64,000 nt of DNA from an uncultured Kangiella sp. (lineage in GTDB: Bacteria; Pseudomonadota; Gammaproteobacteria; Enterobacterales; Kangiellaceae). This document shows positions 1 to 8,439 of the stretch, piece by piece. The notes under the pieces are model-generated. The model was not told where the DNA came from and ran no database searches. It worked only from the letters and a program-made list of their open reading frames with translations. Where the stretch lies: positions 806,001 through 870,000 of the forward strand of contig CANNCW010000001.1 of assembly GCA_947503345.1 (NCBI GenBank). Direction: 5' to 3'. How positions within the stretch are numbered: position 1 is the first letter of the stretch; each line of letters begins with the position of its first letter. The position numbers were made by a program, and so were the translations under genes.

Positions 1-2
1 GT

Positions 3-332
3 TTTGGTATTGGAGTTACCATGATTGTGTTTATCTTGGGTTTTATTTGGGCAAAGAAAAGATACGACTACAGTTTTTGGTGGTTTACACAGGAAGGGCT
101 TTATATTCAAAAAGGTGTGATTTGGCGAGCGAGAATATTTGTTCCTTACAATCGAGTACAGCATACGGATGTGGCGCAAGGTCCCTTGGAGCGTAAATAT
201 TCTTTAGGTCAATTGATAATTCATACCGCAGGTACTAAAGACTCTTCAGTAACCTTAAAAGGGATAGAGTTTGAATTGGCAAATGAGTTAAGAAATAAAC
301 TCATCGATGATGAAAAAGCTGACGCGGTTTAA
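3..332 (+). CDS. YdbS-like PH-domain membrane protein (5' end cut off)
   Basis: This is the C-terminal part of a small bacterial PH-domain (bPH_2, YdbS-type) membrane protein. The reading frame is open to the window edge, so an ATG at 21 is probably internal. What remains is the end of a hydrophobic segment (IVFILGFIWA), then the soluble PH fold. The fold carries the family signature in which an unfolded-looking beta stretch (GLYIQKGVIW) is followed by IFVPYNRVQHTDVAQGPLER. Family members are usually about 160 residues. It stops 15 bases before a YdbT-like gene, the usual ydbS-ydbT pairing. The biochemical function of the pair is not settled; a role in envelope or antimicrobial-peptide tolerance is suggested in other bacteria. 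Confidence 0.8.
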   Translation, partial: FGIGVTMIVFILGFIWAKKRYDYSFWWFTQEGLYIQKGVIWRARIFVPYNRVQHTDVAQGPLERKYSLGQLIIHTAGTKDSSVTLKGIEFELANELRNKLIDDEKADAV

Positions 333-347
333 GTTAGGAAAACGAAG

Positions 348-1835
348 ATGTCTGGAATTGAAAAACGATTACATAAAATATCTCCACTTTTCCTGCTTTG
401 GGAAAACATTAAGAAATTAGTTTTTCCAGCTTTGGTTGCGATTGTTGGTACACGCTCAAGTTCATGGGAGTTTTATGCGCTTGGGGCGGCGGCTTTAACT
501 AGTGTTATCTCGATGGTCCAATATCGGTTTTATCGGTATTGGTTAGAAGACACACAAATACGCGTTAAAGAAGGGATAATCTTTAGAAATCAACGCCAAG
601 TTAAATATGACAAGATACAAAATCTGAATTTAATCCAAGGCCCGTTACATCGATTATTAGGTGTAGTTAAAGTTCAGCTGGAGTCTGCTTCGGGTGGTAA
701 GCCTGAAGCTGTGATTAACGTTATTGATATGCAGGCGGTGAACGAATTACGTAAAAGGATTCTTCAGGAAGAAGTCTCTGTTAGCAGTGAAGAATCTAAG
801 ATAAAAACACCTCCATCGATTCTAAAATTACCATTTTCTGAAATAGTACGCTATGGAATTATCTCAAACCGAGGACTTGTGGCTGTAGCAATATTTTTCG
901 GTTTTATGGGCCAGTTTTTTGACAGTGATAATCCGAATAATTTCCGCTCATGGATTAGAAGTTCTGTAAACCTTCTAGAAGACACAGTAACGTCAATTGT
1001 TCCTGAAACCAGTAGCTTGGCAACTTTGTTTTATACGTTGGTATTTATCTTGATGGCGATAATAGTGTTGTGGATTTTATCCATCATAATGGCTCTATTT
1101 AAATTCTATGGTTTTAAGTTGACTAAAAATCAAGGCAAACTTGCTGCTACTATGGGCTTGCTAACGCGCTTACAAGCAACTATTCCTATGTCGCGAGTTC
1201 AAACCATCACAGTGCATAATTCATGGCTACACAAAGTATTTAAGCGAATTGGAATTACTGTTGAAACAGCGGGCGGTGTTAACAGTGAAAAGCAAGGTGT
1301 AACGATGAAGCAAATTGCGCCTGTTCTAGCCACACAGGATAAGTCACATTTTTTAGATGAAATACAGCCTGATCAAGATTGGCATAAAATTGTTTGGCAG
1401 GCTTTGGATGCGCGTGCATGGCGTCGAAAGTTTAAACCTGTTGCGTTAATAGGCTTGTTAATAGGCCTAACCTTGCTAACCCATTCTTACCTTAGTTATG
1501 GAATATATGCTACTTTAGTTATTGTTTTATCAGTTTGGTACGCAAAAGCTTATATTAGAACTGCTGGATATCATCTCAGTGAAGATCTGGCGGCATTTAA
1601 AAGTGGAGTGATATTTCATAAAGAAACCTATGTTAGGTTACCAAAAGTACAAACGGTGCGGCTAAAAGAAACTCTTTTCGATAGACGTCATAATATGGCA
1701 AAGTTGGAGTTAGATACAGCAGGCGCAACTATGGGCGCACACCATATAGACATTCCTTATTTATCTTATAATCAAGCTCAAGATTTATACGGAAAAATAA
1801 GTAGAAAAATCGAAAATAGTGCCTTTGAATGGTAG
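348..1835 (+). CDS. YdbT-like protein with three PH domains
   Basis: A 495-residue membrane protein of the YdbT type. Three bPH_2 modules alternate with paired membrane segments. The repeated signature is a beta strand followed by a basic V-x-x-x-K/R-x-Q motif: residues about 75-140 (VKYDKIQNLNLIQGPLHRLL), about 260-320 (IPMSRVQTITVHNSWLH) and about 405-490 (VRLPKVQTVRLKETLFDRR). Hydrophobic pairs lie near 25-60, 175-255 and 365-400. An AGGA sits about 10 bases before the ATG. It follows the YdbS-like gene closely and is probably cotranscribed with it. Assignment to the family is firm; the function is unknown. Confidence 0.85.
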   Translation: MSGIEKRLHKISPLFLLWENIKKLVFPALVAIVGTRSSSWEFYALGAAALTSVISMVQYRFYRYWLEDTQIRVKEGIIFRNQRQVKYDKIQNLNLIQGPLHRLLGVVKVQLESASGGKPEAVINVIDMQAVNELRKRILQEEVSVSSEESKIKTPPSILKLPFSEIVRYGIISNRGLVAVAIFFGFMGQFFDSDNPNNFRSWIRSSVNLLEDTVTSIVPETSSLATLFYTLVFILMAIIVLWILSIIMALFKFYGFKLTKNQGKLAATMGLLTRLQATIPMSRVQTITVHNSWLHKVFKRIGITVETAGGVNSEKQGVTMKQIAPVLATQDKSHFLDEIQPDQDWHKIVWQALDARAWRRKFKPVALIGLLIGLTLLTHSYLSYGIYATLVIVLSVWYAKAYIRTAGYHLSEDLAAFKSGVIFHKETYVRLPKVQTVRLKETLFDRRHNMAKLELDTAGATMGAHHIDIPYLSYNQAQDLYGKISRKIENSAFEW

Positions 1836-1891
1836 AGGTTTGTTAAGAATTTTGGCAAACTTGCGCCATCTAGACACGATGCTTAAAGAAT

Positions 1892-2539
1892 ATGCGCAAT
1901 TACATAGCTGAATATTTCGGTACCTTCATGATGATCTTTGCGGGTACTGGCGCCATGATTATCAATGATGTCTCAGGCGGTGCCATTACTCACGTTGGAG
2001 TTGCGCTGACTTGGGGCATGATAGTGGCAGCGGTGATTTACTCCATCGGCGATATTTCCGGTGCCCACCTTAATCCAGCGGTTACTATCGGCTTTGCAGT
2101 CGCCAAACGCTTTCCAATTAAAGAAGTAACCCCTTACATTATTAGCCAACTAGCCGGCGCTTTTAGTGCTTCGCTAGTTTTGGCATGGCTATTTCCTGAG
2201 CATGCAACGCTTGGTGCAACTATTCCAACCATTGCTGCTGAAAAAGCCTTAGTAGTCGAATTGATTCTGACCTTTATACTGATGTTCGTTATTATGCATG
2301 TTGCCTTTGGCGCAAAAGAAAAAGGATTGATGGCAGGAGCGGCTATTGGCACAACCGTTGGTTTAGAAGCTATGTTTGCTGGTCCCATTACCAATGCTTC
2401 AATGAACCCTGCGCGCTCCATTGCCCCAGCGGTAGTCTCGGGTAATTTAGAGCATTTATGGCTTTATATCATAGCGACCATTTCAGGCGCAATTTTAGCA
2501 GTGATAGTAGCTAAGTATTTGATGAATGATAAAGCTTAA
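1892..2539 (+). CDS. MIP-family aquaporin / glycerol channel
   Basis: A 215-residue six-helix channel of the major intrinsic protein family. Both half-helix NPA motifs are present: HLNPAVT near residue 61 and SMNPARS near residue 171. The protein passes water or small neutral solutes across the inner membrane. Its short length, and the absence of the long loop insertions typical of GlpF, fit the prokaryotic aquaporin-like branch, but the substrate cannot be fixed from sequence. The start is weakly supported (AAAGAAT before the ATG). The next gene starts inside its last codons, so the two are translationally linked. Confidence 0.88.
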   Translation: MRNYIAEYFGTFMMIFAGTGAMIINDVSGGAITHVGVALTWGMIVAAVIYSIGDISGAHLNPAVTIGFAVAKRFPIKEVTPYIISQLAGAFSASLVLAWLFPEHATLGATIPTIAAEKALVVELILTFILMFVIMHVAFGAKEKGLMAGAAIGTTVGLEAMFAGPITNASMNPARSIAPAVVSGNLEHLWLYIIATISGAILAVIVAKYLMNDKA

Positions 2540-3101
2540 TACAAATCCACAAGAACTAACCCATCACCAACTATTAGCTGGTAAACCCTGCTCTGATCAA
2601 TTAATTGCTATTGGTATAGATGACTTTAGTGTCGCTGCTGCCTATGTAAAATCCTTACCTTATCAACGAAGCTCATGGTTAGAAGTTATACAAAATGGTT
2701 ATGGAACTTGTAGTAGCAAGCACGCTTTTTTAAAAACTGTTGCGGATGAGCAGGGAATAGAGTGCCATTTGATATTGGGGATCTATCCCATGACTGGAGA
2801 AAATACTTACGGGGTAGCACAGGTTCTGAATAATTCAGGAGTTGATTCCATTCCTGAAGCTCATTGTTTTATAGAAATAGCTGACGAATATTTTGACTTT
2901 ACCTTTGCAAAGCCAATGAGCAAGGAACCCATTAAACAGTTTTATAGTCTCGAAAGGATTACACCTTTGCAAATGGTAGAAGAGAAAGTTCTAAAGCATC
3001 AAGCCTTTCTAAAGCAGCAGTCCCCAGAAAGTTATGAAAAACTATGGGCCATTCGAGAGGCTTGTATAGAGTCACTTTTTACCAAAGGTCATACCGCTTA
3101 A
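2526..3101 (+). CDS. Transglutaminase-like cysteine hydrolase/transferase
   Basis: A 191-residue soluble protein with a transglutaminase-like (papain-fold) catalytic triad. Cys62 lies in GTCSSKHAFL, His113 in PEAHCFIEI and Asp124 in EYFDFT. The spacing and the small-residue-C-x-x-K/R context match bacterial transglutaminase-like domains, which are often peptidases or amidases. No signal peptide is seen, so it is probably cytoplasmic. The ATG lies 14 bases inside the upstream channel gene, which implies coupled translation. The substrate is unknown. The function call rests on the triad, not on a close named relative. Confidence 0.65.
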   Translation: MIKLNTNPQELTHHQLLAGKPCSDQLIAIGIDDFSVAAAYVKSLPYQRSSWLEVIQNGYGTCSSKHAFLKTVADEQGIECHLILGIYPMTGENTYGVAQVLNNSGVDSIPEAHCFIEIADEYFDFTFAKPMSKEPIKQFYSLERITPLQMVEEKVLKHQAFLKQQSPESYEKLWAIREACIESLFTKGHTA

Positions 3102-3155
3102 AGCCCGATCAATGCTAGAATAGGTGCAATTTTTGTAATTGGAAGCAATGCACTT

Positions 3156-4349
3156 ATGAACTCTGAATTTAATAATCATATTCAACAACAAATCGACGAA
3201 GTTAAGGAAGCTGGTCTTTATAAATCCGAGCGTATTATCAATTCACAGCAAGCAGCGGATATTTCGGTCACTACTGGGCAGGCTGTGCTTAATTTTTGTG
3301 CCAACAACTACCTTGGTTTGGCAAATGCGCCAGAATTAATTGATGCTGGTCAGAAAGCTTTAAATAAATTCGGTTATGGCATGGCTTCGGTTCGTTTTAT
3401 TTGTGGCACTCAAACGGTTCATAAAGAATTAGAAAGTCGAATTAGTAATTTCTTAGGTATGGAAGATACCATTCTTTACTCTTCTTGTTTTGATGCCAAT
3501 GCTGGTTTGTTTGAAACCCTTTTGACTAAAGAAGATGCCATTATTTCAGATGCGTTAAATCATGCTTCAATTATTGATGGGGTGCGTTTATGTAAAGCCA
3601 TGCGTTACCGTTACGCTAATAACGATATGGCGGAATTGGAAAAGCAATTACAACAAGCAGATGCAGATGGCGCGCGATACAAACTAATCGTAACCGATGG
3701 CGTTTTCTCAATGGATGGCATTATTGCCAATTTGAAAGCCGTTTGTGATTTAGCGGATAAATATAACGCATTAGTGATGGTTGATGATTCGCACGCGGTA
3801 GGCTTTATCGGTGAGAAAGGTAAAGGCTCACACGAATTCTGTGATGTTATGGGGCGTGTGGATATTATCACGGGAACTTTAGGTAAAGCACTTGGTGGCG
3901 CTTCTGGCGGTTATACTGCGGCAAGCAAGGAGATGGTGGAATGGTTGCGTCAACGTTCTCGTCCTTATTTGTTCTCGAATACACTTGCACCAGTCATAGC
4001 ATCTGCCAGTTTGCGTGTTTTGGATATGTTAGAAGCGAGTGATGATTTACGTCAGAAACTTCGTAAAAATAGTGAATACTTCCGTACAAAAATGTCGGCG
4101 TTAGGTTTTGATTTAGTTCCAGGTGAACATCCGATCATTCCTGTAATGTTAGGAGATGCGTCATTGGCATCGAAGTTTGCGGATAAGATGTTAGAAGAAG
4201 GTATTTATGTTGTAGGTTTCTCTTTCCCAGTGGTTCCAAAGGGGCAAGCGAGGATTCGAACGCAAATGTCAGCAGCTCATGATATTGAACATATTGATCG
4301 TGCAGTGGCTGCGTTTGAAAAAGTGGGTAAAGAATTAGGCGTGATTTAA
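3156..4349 (+). CDS. kbl: 2-amino-3-ketobutyrate CoA ligase
   Basis: This PLP enzyme cleaves 2-amino-3-ketobutyrate with CoA to glycine and acetyl-CoA, the second step of threonine degradation. It is 397 residues, the usual length. The PLP lysine is Lys244 in [14 protein letters not shown], the same position as in E. coli Kbl. Other fold-type-I marks are [11 protein letters not shown] near the N-terminus, the SCFDAN segment, and [10 protein letters not shown], which holds the PLP-nitrogen aspartate. tdh follows 23 bases downstream, which gives the complete two-step pathway in one operon. Confidence 0.97.
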   Translation: MNSEFNNHIQQQIDEVKEAGLYKSERIINSQQAADISVTTGQAVLNFCANNYLGLANAPELIDAGQKALNKFGYGMASVRFICGTQTVHKELESRISNFLGMEDTILYSSCFDANAGLFETLLTKEDAIISDALNHASIIDGVRLCKAMRYRYANNDMAELEKQLQQADADGARYKLIVTDGVFSMDGIIANLKAVCDLADKYNALVMVDDSHAVGFIGEKGKGSHEFCDVMGRVDIITGTLGKALGGASGGYTAASKEMVEWLRQRSRPYLFSNTLAPVIASASLRVLDMLEASDDLRQKLRKNSEYFRTKMSALGFDLVPGEHPIIPVMLGDASLASKFADKMLEEGIYVVGFSFPVVPKGQARIRTQMSAAHDIEHIDRAVAAFEKVGKELGVI

Positions 4350-4372
4350 TAAAATCGTAAAGAGACAAAACC

Positions 4373-5398
4373 ATGAAAACTTTAAGTAAAGCAAAAGCGG
4401 AAAAAGGGATCTGGATGGTGGATCAGCCAAGACCAGAGCTTGGCCACAATGATGTCCTAATTAAAATTAAGAAAACGGCCATTTGCGGCACCGATATGCA
4501 CATTTATCATTGGGATGAGTGGGCACAAAATACCATTCCTGTCCCAATGACAGTTGGTCATGAATACGTTGGTGTCATTGAAGAAGTTGGTCAGGAAGTC
4601 ACTAGCTTTAAAGTGGGTGAGCGTGTTTCGGGAGAAGGACATATCACTTGTGGATTTTGTCGAAACTGCCGAGCGGGTCGCCGTCATCTTTGTAGAAATA
4701 CAACAGGCGTTGGTGTTGATCGCCCAGGTGCCTTTGGTGAGTATTTAGTTATTCCTGCTGAAAATGCTTACAAGATTCCTGATGATATTTCCGATGAGTT
4801 AGCATCGATTTTAGATCCATTTGGTAACGCTGCACATACTGCCTTGTCATTTGACCTTGTAGGTGAAGACGTTTTGATTACGGGCGCTGGCCCAATTGGA
4901 ATTATGGCGGCAGCCATAGCAAAGCACGTTGGCGCACGCCATGTGGTCATTACCGATATCAATGATTATCGGTTGGAACTTGCTGCAAAAATGGGCGCTA
5001 CTAGAACGGTGAACGTCACCAAAGAAAAGCTAGAAGATGTTATGGCCGATATAGGCATGACAGAAGGTTTTGATGTTGGCATGGAAATGTCAGGCGTACC
5101 AGTTGCCTTTCAATCCATGTTAAAAACCATGAACCATGGCGGCAAGATTGCCATGCTTGGTATTCCTTCAAGTGATATGGCCATCGATTGGAATCAGATA
5201 ATCTTTAAAGGCCTAGTACTAAAAGGAATTTATGGGCGTGAAATGTACGAAACTTGGTATAAGATGATCGCAATGCTGCAGTCGGGTTTAGATATTTCAC
5301 CTATTATTACCCATCGATTTGGTGTTAATGAATTCCAAGAAGGATTCGAAACTATGGCCAGCGGTCAATCGGGTAAAGTGGTGTTGAGTTGGGATTAA
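4373..5398 (+). CDS. tdh: L-threonine 3-dehydrogenase
   Basis: A zinc, NAD-dependent medium-chain dehydrogenase that oxidises L-threonine to 2-amino-3-ketobutyrate, which Kbl then cleaves. At 341 residues it is identical in length to E. coli Tdh. The catalytic zinc ligands Cys38, His63 and Glu64 are visible, as are the structural zinc cysteines 93, 96, 99 and 107. The Rossmann motif GAGPIG follows in [13 protein letters not shown]. It is cotranscribed with kbl. Nothing unusual is seen. Confidence 0.97.
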   Translation: MKTLSKAKAEKGIWMVDQPRPELGHNDVLIKIKKTAICGTDMHIYHWDEWAQNTIPVPMTVGHEYVGVIEEVGQEVTSFKVGERVSGEGHITCGFCRNCRAGRRHLCRNTTGVGVDRPGAFGEYLVIPAENAYKIPDDISDELASILDPFGNAAHTALSFDLVGEDVLITGAGPIGIMAAAIAKHVGARHVVITDINDYRLELAAKMGATRTVNVTKEKLEDVMADIGMTEGFDVGMEMSGVPVAFQSMLKTMNHGGKIAMLGIPSSDMAIDWNQIIFKGLVLKGIYGREMYETWYKMIAMLQSGLDISPIITHRFGVNEFQEGFETMASGQSGKVVLSWD

Positions 5399-5418
5399 AC
5401 AAGAAAAAGGAATAGCAT

Positions 5419-5862
5419 ATGATTTGGCGAAGTTGGGATGAGTTATCTAAACAAGAGTTGTATGACATATTACAGCTTCGCTTAGCGGTGTTTTCAGTAG
5501 AACAAGATTGCCCTTATCAGGATTGTGACAATTTTGATCAAACTGCTTATCATTTGTTGGCATATGATGATGATAAGCTAGTTGGATATTTAAGAGTATT
5601 TGAATCTTTAGAAAAGTATCAAGGTAATACGGCGATTGGGCGGGTTTGCTGTTGCAAGTCGAAACGAGGCTCGGGATTTGGTAAGGAACTTATGAAAGAA
5701 GCAATTGACTATTGCGACAAGCAATTCGCAAGGCCAATCACTATTTCAGCTCAAGCTTATTTACGCGATTTTTATCATGGTTTTGGTTTTGAAGTGGCTT
5801 CAGAAATCTATTTAGAAGATGGCATTGAGCATATAAAGATGGTGAGAAGAGCTAATGTTTAA
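5419..5862 (+). CDS. ElaA-family GNAT N-acetyltransferase
   Basis: A 147-residue GNAT-fold acetyltransferase of the ElaA type. It begins with the family's short hydrophobic lead (IWRSWDELSKQELYDILQLR) and carries VFSVEQDCPYQDCDNFD, a conserved ElaA segment. The acetyl-CoA site is GRVCCCKSKRGSGFGKELM, where the usual R/Q-x-x-G-x-G/A appears as KRGSGFG. The C-terminal part has FYHGFGFEVASEIYLEDGI, also typical. A good ribosome-binding site (AAGGAATAGCAT) precedes the ATG. It overlaps the rhomboid gene by 8 bases. The physiological acceptor is unknown. Confidence 0.87.
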   Translation: MIWRSWDELSKQELYDILQLRLAVFSVEQDCPYQDCDNFDQTAYHLLAYDDDKLVGYLRVFESLEKYQGNTAIGRVCCCKSKRGSGFGKELMKEAIDYCDKQFARPITISAQAYLRDFYHGFGFEVASEIYLEDGIEHIKMVRRANV

Positions 5863-6469
5863 TTGGCAACAGTTATTGGGTCGTACGGGAAAAGGAACTA
5901 TTGTATTAGTTACTATCAGCGTATTGGTTAGTTTGTTGACTTGGTGGGGCAGAAACGAATATACCCAATGGATAATATTTGATTGGCAAGCAATTTTGTC
6001 TGGCGAAATATGGCGCTTGGTTAGCCCAATATTTTTACACTTTATGATAGCAAGTTTACCCATACATTTGTTATTTAATATGATGTGGCTATGGGACTTA
6101 GGTGGTTCAATTGAAAAAGCAAAAAACTGGAACTATCTAATTTTATTGGTCTTAATCATCGGAATAGGTTCAAATTTAGTCCAATATTTTGGAAATCAAA
6201 TAATGTATGGCGAAGTCTTTGCTAGTTACAGAATATTTGGTGGTATGTCAGGTGTAGTATATGGCCTTTTAGGATTTTTATTTGTACGTAGGCGCTTCGA
6301 TCCATTTTTTCCAGTAAGACTTAATGATGCAATTATGAAATTTATGCTGTTCTGGTTAGTCCTGGGTTTTACAGGACTAATTGGAAACATAGCAAATTTG
6401 GCACATTTATCGGGATTGATATTAGGGGCTGGGCTTGGTTACTTTACTGCAAAAACAAAAAAATTCTAA
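5855..6469 (+). CDS. Rhomboid intramembrane serine protease, short GlpG type
   Basis: A 204-residue polytopic protein with the rhomboid dyad: Ser132 in GGMSGVVYG and His184 in NLAHLSGLILG. The membrane Arg-Trp of helix 1-loop 1 and the HLLFNMMWLW segment also fit. E. coli GlpG is about 276 residues and has an N-terminal cytoplasmic domain. That domain is absent here, so this is a core-only rhomboid. The stop codon overlaps the rhodanese start (TAATG), the same protease-rhodanese pairing as glpG/glpE. It cleaves membrane proteins within the bilayer; its targets are unknown. Confidence 0.87.
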   Translation: MFNWQQLLGRTGKGTIVLVTISVLVSLLTWWGRNEYTQWIIFDWQAILSGEIWRLVSPIFLHFMIASLPIHLLFNMMWLWDLGGSIEKAKNWNYLILLVLIIGIGSNLVQYFGNQIMYGEVFASYRIFGGMSGVVYGLLGFLFVRRRFDPFFPVRLNDAIMKFMLFWLVLGFTGLIGNIANLAHLSGLILGAGLGYFTAKTKKF

Positions 6470-6780
6470 TGTATAAAAGAATTTCAATAGAAGAAACGGT
6501 CGAAAAAATAGAAAAAGAGAGTGCATTAATTGCGGATATTCGAGATCCACATTCGTTTGCCAATGGCCATATGCCGAAAGCGCTTAATATTAATAACCAG
6601 AATGCGGCAGAGTTTATCCAAGAGCAGGATCATTCCAAGCCATTAATCGTGGTTTGCTATCATGGCCATAGCAGTCAGCCGGCAGCCCAATATTTTGCGG
6701 GACAGGGGTTTTCTGACGTTTACAGTATGGATGGCGGTTTTGAAATTTGGAAATTGTCGCAACCTGTTGAGCAAAGTTAG
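6469..6780 (+). CDS. glpE: GlpE-type single-domain thiosulfate sulfurtransferase (rhodanese)
   Basis: A 103-residue rhodanese. The persulfide-forming residue is Cys63 in VVCYHGHSSQ, a six-residue active loop typical of GlpE and close to E. coli GlpE in length. The CDC25-like DIRDPHSFANGHMPKALNI segment is also present. It transfers sulfur from thiosulfate to cyanide or to a physiological acceptor such as thioredoxin. Its start overlaps the rhomboid stop. Its end overlaps the convergent DUF2007-like gene by 4 bases. Confidence 0.9.
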   Translation: MYKRISIEETVEKIEKESALIADIRDPHSFANGHMPKALNINNQNAAEFIQEQDHSKPLIVVCYHGHSSQPAAQYFAGQGFSDVYSMDGGFEIWKLSQPVEQS

Positions 6781-6989
6781 TCTTCGCTGAAGTCTTCCGC
6801 TAAGATACGTTGGGCAGCCTCTACTTCGTTTTCTTTAACTTGAAGCGGAATTTCTCCAAGGGCAAATGAAGCTGTGGAGTGGAAGTGTTCATGTAATAAT
6901 AAGGACTCAATACCACAGGATGCTAATTTGCCCTTAGCAATATGGGCTAACATAGTATTGGGGAAGGTGGCGATAGTAATAAATGACAT
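6777..6989 (-). CDS. DUF2007-like small signal-transducing-type protein
   Basis: A 70-residue protein resembling DUF2007 / putative prokaryotic signal-transducing proteins: a start like ITIATFPNTMLAHIAKGKLA followed by CGIESLLLHEHFHS and a C-terminal helix EVEAAQRILAEDF. Upstream in-frame codons exist, but the start at 6989 is chosen because AAGAGG lies 6 bases before that ATG. Family members are small soluble proteins of unknown role, with a ferredoxin-like fold predicted. It is convergent with glpE and has a 4-base tail overlap. Confidence 0.72.
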   Translation of the reverse strand: MSFITIATFPNTMLAHIAKGKLASCGIESLLLHEHFHSTASFALGEIPLQVKENEVEAAQRILAEDFSED

Positions 6990-7046
6990 AGTAACCTCTT
7001 TTGATTTTATTAAGCCATCAGCAAATAATAATTGCAAGCAAGAAAT

Positions 7047-7592
7047 ATGAATATTGATAATTGGCAAAATGCAGATAATGAACTGGTCGGTAAATTAAAT
7101 TATAAAGTTGCCGAGTGGCTTTTAGAGTATGGCTCTTTAACAGAAAAATTAAAACGAAATGGGCTAATTGAAATAGAAGTTTTGAATCAAGAATTAACTG
7201 ATTTAACAAAGTCGGAAAAGAAATTAATAGAAAGTAGCGACAAGCAACTAATCACTCGTGAAGTGGTATTGAGTGTTGAAGGTAGGCCTTGGGTGTTTGC
7301 TCGAACAGTTCTCAATCAGGCGAGTGAGGGATTAATACAATCTTTAGGAAACAAGCCCTTAGGGTCGATATTGTTTAGTGATCAAAATCTACAAAGACAA
7401 TTTTTAAAGATCCGTAAGCTTAATAAACAGTCAAACTTGCTTCAAAGAATTCCTGATAATTTAGCGGATTCTAAAAATGAAAAATTGTGGGCTAGACGTT
7501 CTTTATGGGAAAGTAAGGCCAAGAGTAATGATAATGCAAGAATGCTGGTAACAGAAGTCTTCTTGCCAGATTCACCTTTATACCAAAAATAA
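7047..7592 (+). CDS. ubiC: Chorismate pyruvate-lyase
   Basis: Converts chorismate to 4-hydroxybenzoate and pyruvate, the first committed step of ubiquinone synthesis. The 181-residue protein carries the family features WLLEYGSLTEKLK near residue 25, the REVVLSVEGRPWVFARTVL block (active-site arginine) and the C-terminal ARRSLWE...VTEVFLPDSPLY motif. An in-frame TTG at 7032 could add five residues; the ATG at 7047 fits family length better. ubiA starts 1 base after its stop, so the two form an operon, as in E. coli. Confidence 0.92.
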   Translation: MNIDNWQNADNELVGKLNYKVAEWLLEYGSLTEKLKRNGLIEIEVLNQELTDLTKSEKKLIESSDKQLITREVVLSVEGRPWVFARTVLNQASEGLIQSLGNKPLGSILFSDQNLQRQFLKIRKLNKQSNLLQRIPDNLADSKNEKLWARRSLWESKAKSNDNARMLVTEVFLPDSPLYQK

Positions 7593-7593
7593 T

Positions 7594-8439
7594 ATGAAAT
7601 ATTACCTACAACTAATAAGATTTGATAAACCAATTGGCACGCTTTTATTGTTGTGGCCAACATTATGGGCGCTTTGGATTGCAGCGGAAGGTGTTCCAGA
7701 ATTATGGACCTTAACGGTGTTTGTTTTGGGCGTCTTTTTAATGCGTTCGGCAGGGTGTATCGTGAACGATATAGCGGATAAAGATTTCGATGCTCACGTT
7801 AAAAGAACAAAGCAAAGACCATTAGCGCAAGGCAATATTAGCGTAAGGGGAGCTTTACTATTTTTCATTTTATTAATTGGTATAGCCTTTGCGTTAGTGC
7901 TGACTTTGAATAGTTTGACAATAAAGTTAAGCTTTATAGCGGTTGCTCTAGCCGCAATGTATCCTTTTATGAAGCGATATACTTATTTCCCTCAAATGAT
8001 ATTAGGGGCTGCATTTGCATGGTCAATACCCATGGGTTTTGCAGCAGTTACCAACGATGTGCCATTAATTAGCTGGGTAATATATGCCGCCACCTTATTA
8101 TGGGTATTAGCTTACGATACTTTATATGGAATGGTTGATAGAGAAGATGATATTAAACTGGGTTTAAAATCTACCGCTATTCTATTCGGTGATGCCGATT
8201 TAATTATCGTTAGCTTTATCCAAGGGCTTTTCTTAATCGGAATGTTTCTCTTGGCAAGACAGCTAGAGTTTTCTTGGTATTATTATTGCGGTTGGTTGGT
8301 TGCTTTAGCTTTAATTATTTTCCAGATGTTTAAATGTAAAAGTCGAAATCCTGAAGAATATTTTAGAGCTTTTTTAAATAATAATTATGTAGGCATGGCA
8401 ATATTTTTGGGCATCGCCATGCATTATTATTTCAATTAA
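7594..8439 (+). CDS. ubiA: 4-hydroxybenzoate octaprenyltransferase
   Basis: An integral membrane prenyltransferase that attaches the polyprenyl tail to 4-hydroxybenzoate. It is 281 residues and rich in helices. The first aspartate-rich Mg-diphosphate motif is NDIADKDFD at residues 58-66; the second is AYDTLYGMVDREDD near residue 170. The N-terminal RFDKPIGTLLLLWPTLWALW is the UbiA signature. It is cotranscribed with ubiC. Its last 4 bases overlap the 3' end of the convergent plsB, the same local arrangement as in enterics. Confidence 0.96.
   Translation: MKYYLQLIRFDKPIGTLLLLWPTLWALWIAAEGVPELWTLTVFVLGVFLMRSAGCIVNDIADKDFDAHVKRTKQRPLAQGNISVRGALLFFILLIGIAFALVLTLNSLTIKLSFIAVALAAMYPFMKRYTYFPQMILGAAFAWSIPMGFAAVTNDVPLISWVIYAATLLWVLAYDTLYGMVDREDDIKLGLKSTAILFGDADLIIVSFIQGLFLIGMFLLARQLEFSWYYYCGWLVALALIIFQMFKCKSRNPEEYFRAFLNNNYVGMAIFLGIAMHYYFN

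Noticed and set aside
2134-2421. Antisense gene within the aquaporin gene
   Set aside because: The open frame mirrors codon bias of the real gene, has no ribosome-binding site or recognisable domain. Similar antisense frames inside tdh, hemC, polA and others were dropped for the same reason.
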